Positions 47,903 through 57,365 are shown, numbered from the stretch's first letter. The stretch is 64,000 bases of DNA from Rhodospirillaceae bacterium (GCA_014382375.1 JACNJU010000119.1:1-64000); one strand, 5' to 3'. A program made the numbers and translations. Notes: generated by a model from the letters alone, not told the origin.

Positions 47903-48415
47903 CTAACCACCTACAACAAGCACACTGCTTGTGTCACAAACCCTCAACAGTTCCAGCAAATCGTCCAGGGCAAGGGCGACGCACCCTTCTGTCGGGGTGT
48001 AGTCCGGTTTGGCGACGTGCATGAAAATAGCGCTGCCTTTGCCGGGCACCACAGGATCATCGTTGCAGCCAATCTCGACAATCAGATCATAGACGGCGTC
48101 GTCCCGCCACAGCTCTTCATGGCGTGCCGGATGGGGCAGGGTGACAGGCTTGTTGTAATCGGCAGAGGCCGGATCGTCGCACCAGCCATCGGTTTTGCTT
48201 AACTGTGAAACCGGCAGGGCGGTGCCAACCTCAGGGATCCGATCACTGCGAACCATAACGCGGCGCAAGGCAAAGCGGCCGACAGGGGTGTGGCCATCGC
48301 CTTCAGAAATTTTATCACCGATACCGTTGCGTCCTAAAGCACACCGTACTTTATGAGACGCTCCTGCAGCGTCGGTCCAGGAGGCGAAGCCATGGCTGTC
48401 GATAAAAATTTCCAT
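47903..48415 (-). CDS. L,D-transpeptidase catalytic-domain (YkuD-like) protein
   Basis: The 170-residue protein has a YkuD-type catalytic segment, IFMHVAKPDYTPTEGCVAL, with His and Cys placed like the L,D-transpeptidase active site, where the family adds 3-3 cross-links or attaches lipoproteins to peptidoglycan. No signal peptide is evident at the start MEIFIDSHGFASW, which is odd for a periplasmic enzyme; export by another route or a cytoplasmic role remain open. Confidence 0.82.
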   Translation of the reverse strand: MEIFIDSHGFASWTDAAGASHKVRCALGRNGIGDKISEGDGHTPVGRFALRRVMVRSDRIPEVGTALPVSQLSKTDGWCDDPASADYNKPVTLPHPARHEELWRDDAVYDLIVEIGCNDDPVVPGKGSAIFMHVAKPDYTPTEGCVALALDDLLELLRVCDTSSVLVVGG

Positions 48416-48452
48416 GCCGGGATTTTATCTGAAACCGGGAAACAGGCGAAGA

Positions 48453-49370
48453 TTATTCGCTGCGGTTGGTGGATTCCTCGACGCGTCGATCTGTGGCGGG
48501 CTTACCCAGTTGTGCGCTTTCGTCATATTTGGCCAGGGCAACCAACATGGTTTCGGAGAACCAGCCACCCAGCGGGGCGGCTGCGCCGTTGAGTTGAGAC
48601 TGGTCGCGGCCCATGGCAATGGTTGTGTTCAGGGCCGCCAGTTTGTCTTGCGCGCTGTCCTGCCGTTCTGCATCGCGCGTATCCAGGGTTGTCGCGTCGG
48701 CGGTTTCGACGCTGGAGCGGGACAGGGCGGCTTCCTGGCGTGCCCAATTGAGGACCTCTATATTGGCCGCAATATCACTCTCGTTTGCGGTAGGTGTTTT
48801 CAGGCGGGCCTGATTGTCGTCATGTGAAACACGGCTGGTTTCGCGGCGCGCCCATTCCAGAACCTCGGCATTGGTGGTAATCGGCTCTGCTGCGTCCGCC
48901 AGTTCTTCAGCACTGACACCGGCGGCGGTGACAAAATCGGCAGGCGGAGGCGAATTGGCAAGGACAACGCCCTCACCTGGCGCGTCCTCACCCGTGAACA
49001 GGGCCATCATGTGTTCGCCCATATCCTGTCCGGAACTTTGTTCGACGGCGACATCAACCAGCGCCACGGTTGCACCGATGGGTCCACCAAACAGGGTGCC
49101 CCCGGCAATGCGGGAACCGGGATCGATCTCGTCACCGGTCATTTCGCGATAGACGGTGCTGAGCACGGGGATGTGTTGTAAGGGATTGATGATATCGAGG
49201 AAATCAAGAAAGGTAAAACCATCAGCGCCAAAGGCCTGAAAAGAGTTACCGCCACGGCCCTCCTCGTCTTTATCGCGCTTCTCGCCGACATTTTGCAGCG
49301 ACGCTCTTGGCGTCGGCAAAGTGAATTGAGAGCTTGTTGTTTCGCTGGGCCCGTCCATCATGACTTGCAT
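48453..49370 (-). CDS. Conserved alphaproteobacterial protein of unknown function with internal repeat
   Basis: I recognise no named domain in this 305-residue protein. Residues about 54-105 (FLDFLDIINPLQHIPVLSTVYREMTGDEI and IAGGTLFGGPIGATVALVDV) look conserved and hydrophobic in part. Two related segments, NAEVLEWARRETSR (167-180) and NIEVLNWARQEAALSR (203-218), form an imperfect repeat of about 36 residues. The rest is low-complexity acidic. It lies between the L,D-transpeptidase-like gene and ribA. Confidence 0.75.
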   Translation of the reverse strand: MQVMMDGPSETTSSQFTLPTPRASLQNVGEKRDKDEEGRGGNSFQAFGADGFTFLDFLDIINPLQHIPVLSTVYREMTGDEIDPGSRIAGGTLFGGPIGATVALVDVAVEQSSGQDMGEHMMALFTGEDAPGEGVVLANSPPPADFVTAAGVSAEELADAAEPITTNAEVLEWARRETSRVSHDDNQARLKTPTANESDIAANIEVLNWARQEAALSRSSVETADATTLDTRDAERQDSAQDKLAALNTTIAMGRDQSQLNGAAAPLGGWFSETMLVALAKYDESAQLGKPATDRRVEESTNRSE

Positions 49371-49532
49371 TCACAGTTGTTTTGACCACGTTTTATGACG
49401 ACAGTTAATACGCAAGCGCCGTGCCAACTAAAGAATCAACAAAACCAAGCGTTTTCAGGAAAAATAGATAAGAAAAATGGGACTTGCGGCAAGATCTGCC
49501 GCTACACCAGGGCAAAAAACGCCTGCCGTGCT

Positions 49533-50696
49533 CTAAATCAGGTGACCGCCGCGTGCGGCCTTTGTCTTCAGATACTGTTCATTGTGCTGGTTGGCGGGGA
49601 AGGCGTGTTCGACCCGTTCAACAATTTCCACTCCGCAGGCTCTCAAGGCTTCGATTTTTGCCGGATTATTGGTCATCAGTCGAACCGCTGAAAAACCAAG
49701 CTGGCGGAGCATTTCGGCGGCTGGCAGATAGATTCGTTCGTCTGCGTCGAACCCCAGTTGTTCGTTGGCGTCCATGGTGTCGAAGCCGCGGTCCTGAAGC
49801 TCATAGGCGCGTAATTTATTAACCAGACCGATGCCGCGCCCTTCCTGGGCCAGATACAGCAGAACGCCACCGCCGGCAGAGGCAATTTCATTGATTGCGC
49901 CGCGTAACTGATCACCGCAATCACACCTGAGGCTGCCCAGCAGGTCGCCGGTAAAACATTCTGAATGCAGACGCGTCAGGACAGGTTGCGCGTCATCAGG
50001 TGCGCCAATGATAATGGCAAGGTGCTCAAGGCCGCCGTCATCGGGCCTGAAGGCAATGATGCGGGAGTCCTGGGAATCAAGCAGCGGGACGCTGGCTTCG
50101 CTGACCGCTTTCAGGGTTCGTGCCTGGGTGTGCTCGTACTGGAAAACATCTCCGGCATCGACGATGAGCAAGCCATGACGGATCGCCCAGGCATCAACAT
50201 CTTCAGCGTCAGGGTCGCTGATTTCGGCAACCAGGGCGGCAGGTAACAGGCGGGCGATCTTGGCAAGCCCGATCGCGGCGGCGGCGCAACCGTATGTTTC
50301 GGCGCTCCCCACATCAAGATCGCCACTATGACCCTTTTCAAATACAAAGTCGGAGAGCGGGTCAGCCAGTTCAAGCACTGTTTCAGCCTTCCAGCCCTTG
50401 GCGCAACCAAGCGTAATGGCCGATGCCGTCTGTTCAGCATTATCGGTCAGGCTTAATATCAGGGCGCGCCTGAGGGTAATTGCCAGCACCGGCTGCCGGT
50501 GGGCGATCTCGCCCAGCTTTTCCAACCCCTTATCGGTGACCGCCTCTGCCGCCTGGACCAGGGCCGAAACGCCACCGGCACCGCGAACACAGACCATGCG
50601 ACCGCGACGCAACTCCGACACACAACGGTCAACAGCCAGTAATGATACGGGTTCGCGTGAAGCAGGCATTTGGATCAGTTTGAAGCGATGCGGCAT
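49533..50696 (-). CDS. ribA: GTP cyclohydrolase II with divergent N-terminal domain
   Basis: The C-terminal half (about 185-385) is GTP cyclohydrolase II, which opens GTP in riboflavin synthesis: zinc ligands Cys247, Cys258 and Cys260 (CFTGDLLGSLRCDC), QEGRGIGL and the arginine-containing MTNNPAKIEAL. The N-terminal 180 residues look like a degenerate DHBP-synthase (RibB) domain lacking the acidic catalytic motif, so this is not a working bifunctional RibBA. Position 3' of ribA is an unknown gene; 5' is an orphan response regulator. Confidence 0.93.
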   Translation of the reverse strand: MPHRFKLIQMPASREPVSLLAVDRCVSELRRGRMVCVRGAGGVSALVQAAEAVTDKGLEKLGEIAHRQPVLAITLRRALILSLTDNAEQTASAITLGCAKGWKAETVLELADPLSDFVFEKGHSGDLDVGSAETYGCAAAAIGLAKIARLLPAALVAEISDPDAEDVDAWAIRHGLLIVDAGDVFQYEHTQARTLKAVSEASVPLLDSQDSRIIAFRPDDGGLEHLAIIIGAPDDAQPVLTRLHSECFTGDLLGSLRCDCGDQLRGAINEIASAGGGVLLYLAQEGRGIGLVNKLRAYELQDRGFDTMDANEQLGFDADERIYLPAAEMLRQLGFSAVRLMTNNPAKIEALRACGVEIVERVEHAFPANQHNEQYLKTKAARGGHLI

Positions 50697-50829
50697 TTTA
50701 ATGAGGCCAAATTTCCAGTAACCGGGACCATACCCCCAAAAGGGAAACCCTTAAAGGCGCAATTAATGTTTTGTGATCTGGGCTCGAAGCGGTTTAAAAC
50801 CAATATATAGCCTTTAAGCAGGAAAGAAT

Positions 50830-51519
50830 ATGAGCACCGGAAAACAGGTCCTGATTGTCGATGACGAAACGCCACTGCTGGAAATGCTCAGCGAGCAACT
50901 GCAGTTGCACGAAGAATTTGTCCCGATTATCGCGACAAGCGGGACAGCGGCCCTTGAGCTTGTAAAAAACGATTATTTTGATGTCATCATCCTTGATGTC
51001 GGTCTACCAGATATGGATGGAAGGGAAGTCTGCCGCCTGATGCGCCGCAGCGGCGTCAAGTCGCCAATTATCATGCTGACCGGGGCTGACACAGACGCCG
51101 ACACGATTTTGGGCCTGGACGCCGGGGCCAATGATTATATTACCAAACCGTTCCGCCTCGGCGTCTTGCTGGCCCGGTTGCGGGCCCATATTCGCCAGCA
51201 CGAGCGCAGTGACGATGCAGTATTCACCATCGGCCCTTATAGTTTCCAGCCGGGAGCCAAGCTGCTGCTGGAAACCGAAACCAACAAAAAAGTGCGGCTA
51301 ACGGATAAGGAGGCGGCAATTTTGAAATATCTGTACCGGACCGGCGGCAAGGTTATTAGCCGTGATGTGCTGCTTGACGAGGTCTGGGGCTATAACGCCG
51401 GTGTCACCACACACACGCTGGAAACCCACGTTTACCGTCTGCGCCAGAAAATTGAGGAAGACCCCTCGAACGCCCGCATTTTGCTTACTGAACCCGGCGG
51501 TTATCGGCTGGCCCCATAA
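50830..51519 (+). CDS. OmpR-family response regulator (orphan), possibly CenR-like
   Basis: The receiver domain (residues 1-120) has the acidic pair DDE at the start and phospho-acceptor Asp56 in VIILDVGLPDMDG, plus Lys in YITKPF. The C-terminal winged helix (135-229, VRLTDKEAAILKYLYRTGGKVISRDVLLDEVWGY) binds DNA. No histidine kinase lies nearby. An orphan OmpR-type regulator of this style in alphaproteobacteria is CenR, an envelope regulator, but the identity is only a suggestion. Confidence 0.9.
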   Translation: MSTGKQVLIVDDETPLLEMLSEQLQLHEEFVPIIATSGTAALELVKNDYFDVIILDVGLPDMDGREVCRLMRRSGVKSPIIMLTGADTDADTILGLDAGANDYITKPFRLGVLLARLRAHIRQHERSDDAVFTIGPYSFQPGAKLLLETETNKKVRLTDKEAAILKYLYRTGGKVISRDVLLDEVWGYNAGVTTHTLETHVYRLRQKIEEDPSNARILLTEPGGYRLAP

Positions 51520-51552
51520 AAAAAGCGCCCGGCAGGGGGGCTTGCCGGGCGC
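51518..51552 (-). terminator. Rho-independent terminator for the ftsK-lolA transcript
   Basis: GCGCCCGGCA and TGCCGGGCGC (51525-51534 and 51543-51552) make a perfect 10-pair stem with an 8-base loop. On the minus strand it is followed by seven Ts (51518-51524), so it ends the minus-strand transcript about 110 bases past lolA. It also begins one base past the response-regulator stop. Confidence 0.85.
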
Positions 51553-51664
51553 TCGGGGTCTCTAGATATACAGAGCCCAGTAGAATGGCAGGGGAGCCAT
51601 TCCGGGGGGATAGAAATCCCTCCTGTCTCCCTTATCTAGGGACAGGGCGAGACCGCTTCAAGGC

Positions 51665-52384
51665 TTATTTATCGCCGGGAGTCCAGGTGCCGGACTTAAG
51701 CTTGACGTTGAAAATCTTGGGGTCAAAAGAAATATCCCGCTGGGTCGATAGCAGTGATACAGAGGTCTTGATCCCTTGCGGGTCAACGACAATCCATTTT
51801 TTAAGCTGCAACGGCTTGTCACTGAAAATTAACGTTATCTGACCGCCATCATCGTCCTTACGGACCAGTGTGATGCCGATAATGCCTGGCCCACGCTCAA
51901 TCTTGGTGACAATCAGCTCACCAGAAAGCAGGGACAGGTTATCCTGTACCAGAATATCGGCCGGTGTCATGCCAAGGGGAAGGTGGGTAATCTGGTCCAG
52001 TTCCTTGTCGTGATAAATCAGCCAGGTGCCATCGGCGACGATCAGAAATTGTACCGGCGGATCGTACTCGATGCGCATTTTTCCCGGGCGGGAAAGGTAA
52101 AAAGTGCCTTCGGCGAAGTTGCCCGTCGACGAAGCCTGCAAGAATCGTGATTTCAGGGTGACAAGGCCGTTTAAATATTTCTGGACCCGCAGGATATCGC
52201 TTTTATCGGCCCCTTTAAGGGCCAGCGGCGTGACCTCTGCCGTCGCCTTGCCAGCCAACGATAGGGCCAGCAAGATGATGGCGACAGATTTCAGAAATAA
52301 GGACTTAAAGGACGGTTTCGCCGACTTCCCCGATAAGGACTTCGCGGCGACCGACACGATTGGCTTTTGAGACAACGCCTTCAC
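51665..52384 (-). CDS. lolA: Outer-membrane lipoprotein carrier protein LolA
   Basis: LolA ferries lipoproteins through the periplasm. Residues about 50-235 show the LolA fold: GTFYLSRPGKMRIEYDPP, WLIYHDKELDQITHLPLGMTPADIL. A signal segment SLFLKSVAIILLALSLAGKATAEV begins about residue 28. No ATG is available: the start is GTG at 52384 (80-base overlap with ftsK) or GTG at 52357 (53-base overlap). Expression probably follows ftsK. Confidence 0.9.
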   Translation of the reverse strand: MKALSQKPIVSVAAKSLSGKSAKPSFKSLFLKSVAIILLALSLAGKATAEVTPLALKGADKSDILRVQKYLNGLVTLKSRFLQASSTGNFAEGTFYLSRPGKMRIEYDPPVQFLIVADGTWLIYHDKELDQITHLPLGMTPADILVQDNLSLLSGELIVTKIERGPGIIGITLVRKDDDGGQITLIFSDKPLQLKKWIVVDPQGIKTSVSLLSTQRDISFDPKIFNVKLKSGTWTPGDK

Positions 52385-54671
52385 TCTCCATGCGTTCGAT
52401 GATCCGGGCTGCCCGGTTATAACCTATTTGCAGGTGACGTTGAATAAAACTTGTTGATGCCTTGCCTTCGCGGGCAATCAGCGCCACCGCTTCATCGTAA
52501 AGCTCATCGCCGGAAGGCTTGCCGGAGCCGCTCAGGCCAATGTTATCGATAGCAATTTCTTCGGTGACGTCGTCCAGATACTCTGGCGTGCCCTGGGCTT
52601 TAAGGAAACTGACCACATGCTCGACTTCCTCGTCGGAGACAAAAGGCCCGTGGACGCGGGTGATTTGCCCGCCGCCCGCCATATACAACATATCACCCTG
52701 GCCGAGCAGTTGTTCGGCACCTTGTTCACCGAGGATTGTCCGGCTGTCAATTTTTGAGGTCACCTGGAAACTGATACGGGTCGGGAAGTTGGCCTTGATG
52801 GTGCCGGTGATGACATCGACTGACGGGCGCTGGGTCGCCATGATCATGTGGATACCGGCGGCCCGGGCCATTTGCGCCAGCCGCTGGACTGCGGCCTCGA
52901 CATCCTTGCCGGCGACCAGCATCAGGTCGGCCATTTCATCGATAACGACGACGATAAACGGCAAGGGTTCCATTGAAAGGGGCTGGTCTTCCATCACCGG
53001 CCTGCCATCGGCGTCGAAACCTGTTTGCACGCGCCGGGTCAGGGTTTCGCCTTTTTTTGTCGCCTCGCTCAAACGGGCGTTGTATCCGGCAATGTTGCGA
53101 ACGCCCAGTTGTGACATGGCGCGGTAGCGCTCTTCCATTTCCCGAACCGCCCACTTCAACGCGACCACCGCCTTCGAGGGATCGGTGACGACGGGGGTCA
53201 ACAGATGAGGAATGCCCTCGTAGACGGAAAGCTCGAGCATCTTCGGGTCGATCATGATGAATTTGCATTGGTCCGGGGGCAACTGGTAAAGCAGGGACAG
53301 GATCATCGTATTGATGCCGACGGATTTACCCGAACCGGTGGTGCCTGCAATCAGCAGATGCGGCATACGCGCCAGATCAACGGTTACCGGCAGGCCGCCG
53401 ATGTCCTTGCCAAGGGCCAGGTTGAGCTTGCCGGGAGCGCGCTCAAACGGGTCAGAGGTTAAGAGCTCGCGCTGGTAAACCATTTCACGCTCAACATTGG
53501 GCAGCTCGATACCAATGACGTTGCGGCCCGGCACAACAGCGACGCGCACCGACACGGCGCTCATGGAGCGGGCAATGTCGTCGCTCAGGCCTATGACCCG
53601 GGATGTCTTGGTGCCCGGCGCGGGGGAAAGCTCGTACAGGGTGACAACTGGGCCGGGGCGGACCTTGATGATGTCGCCGCGAACACCAAAATCGTCGAGA
53701 ACCGTTTCCAGCAAGCGGGCGTTTTGTTGCAGGGCGTCCTTGTTGACCCTGGTGGCCTCCGTCGTCTCGGGCGGTGATTCGAGCAGATCATGGGGCGGCA
53801 ATTCGAACTCTTCGCCGGGAATAAGATCAAGGGTACGCTGACGTTTAGCGCTGGCTTTGCGGCCGGTCTTTGGTTTTGCTGCTTTTTGGGAAACGGCTGG
53901 CGGTGTTGATTTCCTGGCCGCCACACGCGGGTTTGTCGCCGTTCGTTTTGTCGTTGCCGGGCCAGCATCAGTGGCGGTGTGCGGGGCTATCATAGGCAGC
54001 AAGCGGAGCGCGCCGCGCCGCAACAGGCGCCAGCCGCGCAGGGTAGCGCTTAGCAGCCAGCTTCCGGTTTGTCGCCATTCCTGGGAGCTTAAGCCAAGCA
54101 CGGTGACCAGCGAGGCGGCGGCAGGCAGGGACAGAAACAGCCCCAGCATCCAGCCTTCGATGGCGGCGTTAAAGCCAAAACCTGTGGCGGCAGCATTCAG
54201 TAAGCCGGTTGAGCGCTCCAGCAATACCGAACCAATAACCCCGCCAAGGCGTGTCGCCAGTGGCCAGCCACCGGGGGCTGGCAGCGCGGCCAGGCTCATT
54301 GAGATTAAAATAAGGGCGAACAAAAACAGACAAATCCGCGCCCAAATTAGACGGGGCGGGTTTTTACGAATGGTTTGTATACCCCAGACGGTGAGCACCA
54401 CTGCCGGTGTGATCCCGGCTAACCCTAAGGACTGTAACAGCAAGTCGGCCAAATAAGAGCCGCCCAAACCAAGCAGGTTTATGGGTCCACCATCCGAAGC
54501 ACTGTTGAGCGAAGGATCTCCCGGCGCGTACGAGAACAGGGCGGCCAGGATCAACAGGCCGCTTAAGGAAAGGGCGAGGCCGATGATTTCACTAAATCGC
54601 CGTCTCAAAAACGCACTTACGCTTTCGGGCAGGATCGACGGGGTGCCAGTATTGGTCAAGGTTCTAGCCAT
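52305..54671 (-). CDS. ftsK: DNA translocase FtsK
   Basis: FtsK sits at the division septum and pumps DNA toward dif for chromosome resolution. About four hydrophobic segments span residues 25-190, then a basic linker (about 225-290), the motor with Walker A AGTTGSGKSVGIN and Walker B FIVVVIDEMADLMLVAGK, and the C-terminal gamma winged-helix domain (STSFIQRHLQIGYNRAARIIERMESEGVV) that reads KOPS. Length 788 is normal. Confidence 0.97.
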   Translation of the reverse strand: MARTLTNTGTPSILPESVSAFLRRRFSEIIGLALSLSGLLILAALFSYAPGDPSLNSASDGGPINLLGLGGSYLADLLLQSLGLAGITPAVVLTVWGIQTIRKNPPRLIWARICLFLFALILISMSLAALPAPGGWPLATRLGGVIGSVLLERSTGLLNAAATGFGFNAAIEGWMLGLFLSLPAAASLVTVLGLSSQEWRQTGSWLLSATLRGWRLLRRGALRLLPMIAPHTATDAGPATTKRTATNPRVAARKSTPPAVSQKAAKPKTGRKASAKRQRTLDLIPGEEFELPPHDLLESPPETTEATRVNKDALQQNARLLETVLDDFGVRGDIIKVRPGPVVTLYELSPAPGTKTSRVIGLSDDIARSMSAVSVRVAVVPGRNVIGIELPNVEREMVYQRELLTSDPFERAPGKLNLALGKDIGGLPVTVDLARMPHLLIAGTTGSGKSVGINTMILSLLYQLPPDQCKFIMIDPKMLELSVYEGIPHLLTPVVTDPSKAVVALKWAVREMEERYRAMSQLGVRNIAGYNARLSEATKKGETLTRRVQTGFDADGRPVMEDQPLSMEPLPFIVVVIDEMADLMLVAGKDVEAAVQRLAQMARAAGIHMIMATQRPSVDVITGTIKANFPTRISFQVTSKIDSRTILGEQGAEQLLGQGDMLYMAGGGQITRVHGPFVSDEEVEHVVSFLKAQGTPEYLDDVTEEIAIDNIGLSGSGKPSGDELYDEAVALIAREGKASTSFIQRHLQIGYNRAARIIERMESEGVVSKANRVGRREVLIGEVGETVL

Positions 54672-54706
54672 ACCCTAAGTTCTACGACACCAATGTTTAC
54701 AAGACC

Positions 54707-55906
54707 TTAACGAAGAACCTTGAGAATCCCCTGAAAGGCTGTTTTGGTCACATCGGGGGGGTGAACCAGGGCGACCCGGATGTAGTCGTCACCGGGATTT
54801 GTGCCGTCCGCCTCCACCCTTGATATATAGGCGCCGGGCAACACTCTTATACCGGCCTCCGCCCATAATCGCCTGGCCGCCTCCTCGCCGCCACCGTAGG
54901 CCGAGACATCAAGCCACAGGAAAAATCCGCCAGCCGGGCGTTTATAACCGTAACGTCCCCCGAGAAGCTGATCGGCAAGATCAAACTTTTGCCGGTATAG
55001 GGCACGGTTTTTCTCAACGTGTGCCTCATCGCGCCATAAAGCGCTCGACGCGGCCATGATCGGCATCGGCATGGTTGCCCCTGCAAAACTGCGCAAATGT
55101 TTGAAGCGCCTGATCAGCGTTGCGTCGCCAGCGATAAAGCCGGAGCGCAGGCCCGGCGCACTGGAGCGCTTGGACAGGGAATGGAAAATCACCACATTGT
55201 CCATGCTGCCCGTGTTTTCGCAGACCCCGGCCCCGCCGGGCGGCGGCTGGTCACTGTAAATTTCGCTATAGCATTCATCAATGGCGAGCACGAAGTCATG
55301 CTTGCGGGCCAGGGAAATGGCGCGCTCAAGATAAGCGACGTCAGCTACAGCGCCTTGCGGGTTGGCTGGTGAGCACAGGGTCATAAGCGCCGTACGGCCG
55401 AGTGTTTGCTCGTCAAGGGCATCAAGATCGGGCAGATAGCCGCTGCCCCGGGTCGCGGCCATGGTGATGGCTTCGCCGCCGGACATTTCAGCGGCCCCCG
55501 AATAGACATGATAGAGCGGATTGGGGAACAGCACCGCCGGGCGCGGCTCCTTTTGGCGGCCATCGACAGCTAGCATGGCGATCAGATAAAGCGCCTCGCG
55601 GGTGCCGACGACGGGCAGGATTTGCAGGTCCGGATCGATAAAGCCGCCAGCCAGATGGTAGCGCCGGGCCAGCCACTGGGCGATGGCGGTACGAAAATCA
55701 GCGGTTCCATCAATTGGCGGATAGCGGCCCCACAAGTCATTGCTGGCGCTTAGGGCCTCGTCGATCAGCTTCGGCGGGGTATGCCTGGGCTCGCCAATGG
55801 ACAAGGCCAGCGGACTGATCCCGGCAGGCGGCGACAAGGGATCCAGCAGATCACGCAGACGATCGAAGGGGTAGTCGGTTAGGTTGTCGAGCAGAGAGTT
55901 TAACAT
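54707..55906 (-). CDS. Class I/II aminotransferase, DapC-like
   Basis: The 399-residue protein is a fold-type I PLP enzyme; the PLP lysine is in FHSLSKRSSAPGLRSGF, and CSPANPQGAV (NPQG variant of NPTG) and AIDECYSEIY are present. Its closest known family is the succinyldiaminopimelate aminotransferase type (DapC) of lysine/peptidoglycan synthesis. It starts 22 bases after the amt stop on the same strand, so it could be partly read from the amt promoter. Confidence 0.85.
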   Translation of the reverse strand: MLNSLLDNLTDYPFDRLRDLLDPLSPPAGISPLALSIGEPRHTPPKLIDEALSASNDLWGRYPPIDGTADFRTAIAQWLARRYHLAGGFIDPDLQILPVVGTREALYLIAMLAVDGRQKEPRPAVLFPNPLYHVYSGAAEMSGGEAITMAATRGSGYLPDLDALDEQTLGRTALMTLCSPANPQGAVADVAYLERAISLARKHDFVLAIDECYSEIYSDQPPPGGAGVCENTGSMDNVVIFHSLSKRSSAPGLRSGFIAGDATLIRRFKHLRSFAGATMPMPIMAASSALWRDEAHVEKNRALYRQKFDLADQLLGGRYGYKRPAGGFFLWLDVSAYGGGEEAARRLWAEAGIRVLPGAYISRVEADGTNPGDDYIRVALVHPPDVTKTAFQGILKVLR

Positions 55907-55928
55907 GCAGGGACAATAGCCTAATTTT

Positions 55929-57158
55929 CTAACCCTTCACATCATCCTCTGGATAAGCGCCAATCTGGTGCAGGGAAAGGTCGGCTCCCAGGAATTCCTC
56001 TTCCTCGCTCAAGCGAATGCCGATACTGGCTTTCAGGCCACCGTAAACCACAAAACCTGAAACGGCGGCAAAAGCGACACCAACAAGACTGCCAACCAGT
56101 TGCGCCATGAAACTGACCCCACCCAGACCACCAAAGGCTTCCAGGCCGAAGATACCGGCGGCGATACCGCCCCACAGCCCGCACATGCCGTGCAGGGGCC
56201 AGACACCAAGCACATCGTCAATTTTCCAGCGGCTCTGGCATTGATTGAAGCCCCAGACAAATAACGCCCCGGCGGCAGCCCCGACAAACAGCGCACCGAC
56301 GGGATGGATAATGTCGGATCCGGCACACACGGCGACCAGACCGGCCAGCGCCCCGTTATGAACAAAGCCCGGATCATTGCGCCCGACGACGACGGCGGCG
56401 AGGATACCGCCGACCATGGCCATCAGCGAATTCATGGCGACTAGACCGCTGACCCCTTCAAGGCTTTGCGCGCTCATCACATTAAAGCCGAACCAGCCGA
56501 CAGACAGGATCCACGAGCCAAGGGCAAGGAAGGGAATGCTTGAAGGCGGAATGCCAACCATTCTGCCGTCTTTTCGATAGCGCCCCATACGGGCCCCCAG
56601 CATGATCACGGCACCGAGCGCCATCCAGCCGCCAACCGCGTGAACAACAATGGATCCGGCGAAATCGTGGAAGCCGAAACCAAAGGCAGCGGCGATCATG
56701 TCCTGAAAGCCAAACTTGGAACCCCAGACCATGCCTTCAAATGTCGGGTAGACGATGCCGACGATTATGGCGGTAGCGGCGAGTTGTGGCCAGAACTTGG
56801 CGCGTTCGGCGATACCGCCGGAAATAATCGCCGGGATCGCTGCGGCAAAGGTCATAAGGAAAAAGAATTTCACCAGATCATAGCCACTGGCGGCAAACGC
56901 GTAGCCTTCACCTGCGCCGCCGATCAAGTCCTTGGCGCTGTAGAGGAAGTTGACGCCGTAGGCGACCATATAGCCGATGAAAAAGTAAACAACGGTCGAC
57001 ATCGCCAGGTCGACGATGATTTTAACCAGGGCGTTGACCTGATTTTTGCGACGCACGGTGCCGACTTCAAGAAAAGCGAAGCCTGCGTGCATTGCCAGCA
57101 CCATGACCGCCCCGAGGAGCACGAAAAAGACATCCGCACCCGATTTGATTGCTTCCAT
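55929..57158 (-). CDS. amt: Ammonium transporter (Amt family), second copy
   Basis: This 409-residue protein has eleven membrane spans starting GADVFFVLLGAVMVLAMHAGFAFLEVGTVRRKNQ, and the Amt/MEP signature with conserved His residues (DFAGSIVVHAVGGWMALGAV and CPLHG-type WPLHGMCGLWGG). It lacks the cleavable signal peptide seen in the paralogue. It has its own sigma-54 promoter (57218-57232) and no PII gene beside it. Confidence 0.96.
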   Translation of the reverse strand: MEAIKSGADVFFVLLGAVMVLAMHAGFAFLEVGTVRRKNQVNALVKIIVDLAMSTVVYFFIGYMVAYGVNFLYSAKDLIGGAGEGYAFAASGYDLVKFFFLMTFAAAIPAIISGGIAERAKFWPQLAATAIIVGIVYPTFEGMVWGSKFGFQDMIAAAFGFGFHDFAGSIVVHAVGGWMALGAVIMLGARMGRYRKDGRMVGIPPSSIPFLALGSWILSVGWFGFNVMSAQSLEGVSGLVAMNSLMAMVGGILAAVVVGRNDPGFVHNGALAGLVAVCAGSDIIHPVGALFVGAAAGALFVWGFNQCQSRWKIDDVLGVWPLHGMCGLWGGIAAGIFGLEAFGGLGGVSFMAQLVGSLVGVAFAAVSGFVVYGGLKASIGIRLSEEEEFLGADLSLHQIGAYPEDDVKG

Positions 57159-57217
57159 TCTCTCTTCTCCCCCGGGAAATGTGGCCAGCCAAAATTACTA
57201 TTCTGCGCGCAAAGACT

Positions 57218-57232
57218 ACAAGAACCGTGCCA
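57218..57232 (-). promoter_or_regulatory. Sigma-54 promoter for amt
   Basis: On the minus strand: TGGCAC-GGTTC-TTGT, matching the -24/-12 consensus TGGCACG-N4-TTGC except the last base. It lies 60 bases upstream of the amt ATG. With the matching element before glnK it ties both ammonium transporters to RpoN, normally with NtrC. Confidence 0.7.
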
Positions 57233-57365
57233 ACCCACAGACAAAGCCCTGTAGCCCTTGTGGGGCAAGGGAAAGGTCACACAAAAGGCAATTTCATTTC
57301 AAGGTCGAAACGGGGCAAATTGCTGAAAATTAGGGCAGCTGTCGAAGCCATGGGTAAAATTTAAG

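Noticed and set aside
48822-48837. Third parS-like sequence (CATGTGAAACA)
   Set aside because: Only 11 of 16 bases match and only one half of the palindrome is present, inside a coding gene.
50771-50799. TTGTGA-17-TTAAAA upstream of the response regulator
   Set aside because: The -10 match is only 3 of 6 bases; not enough to call a promoter.
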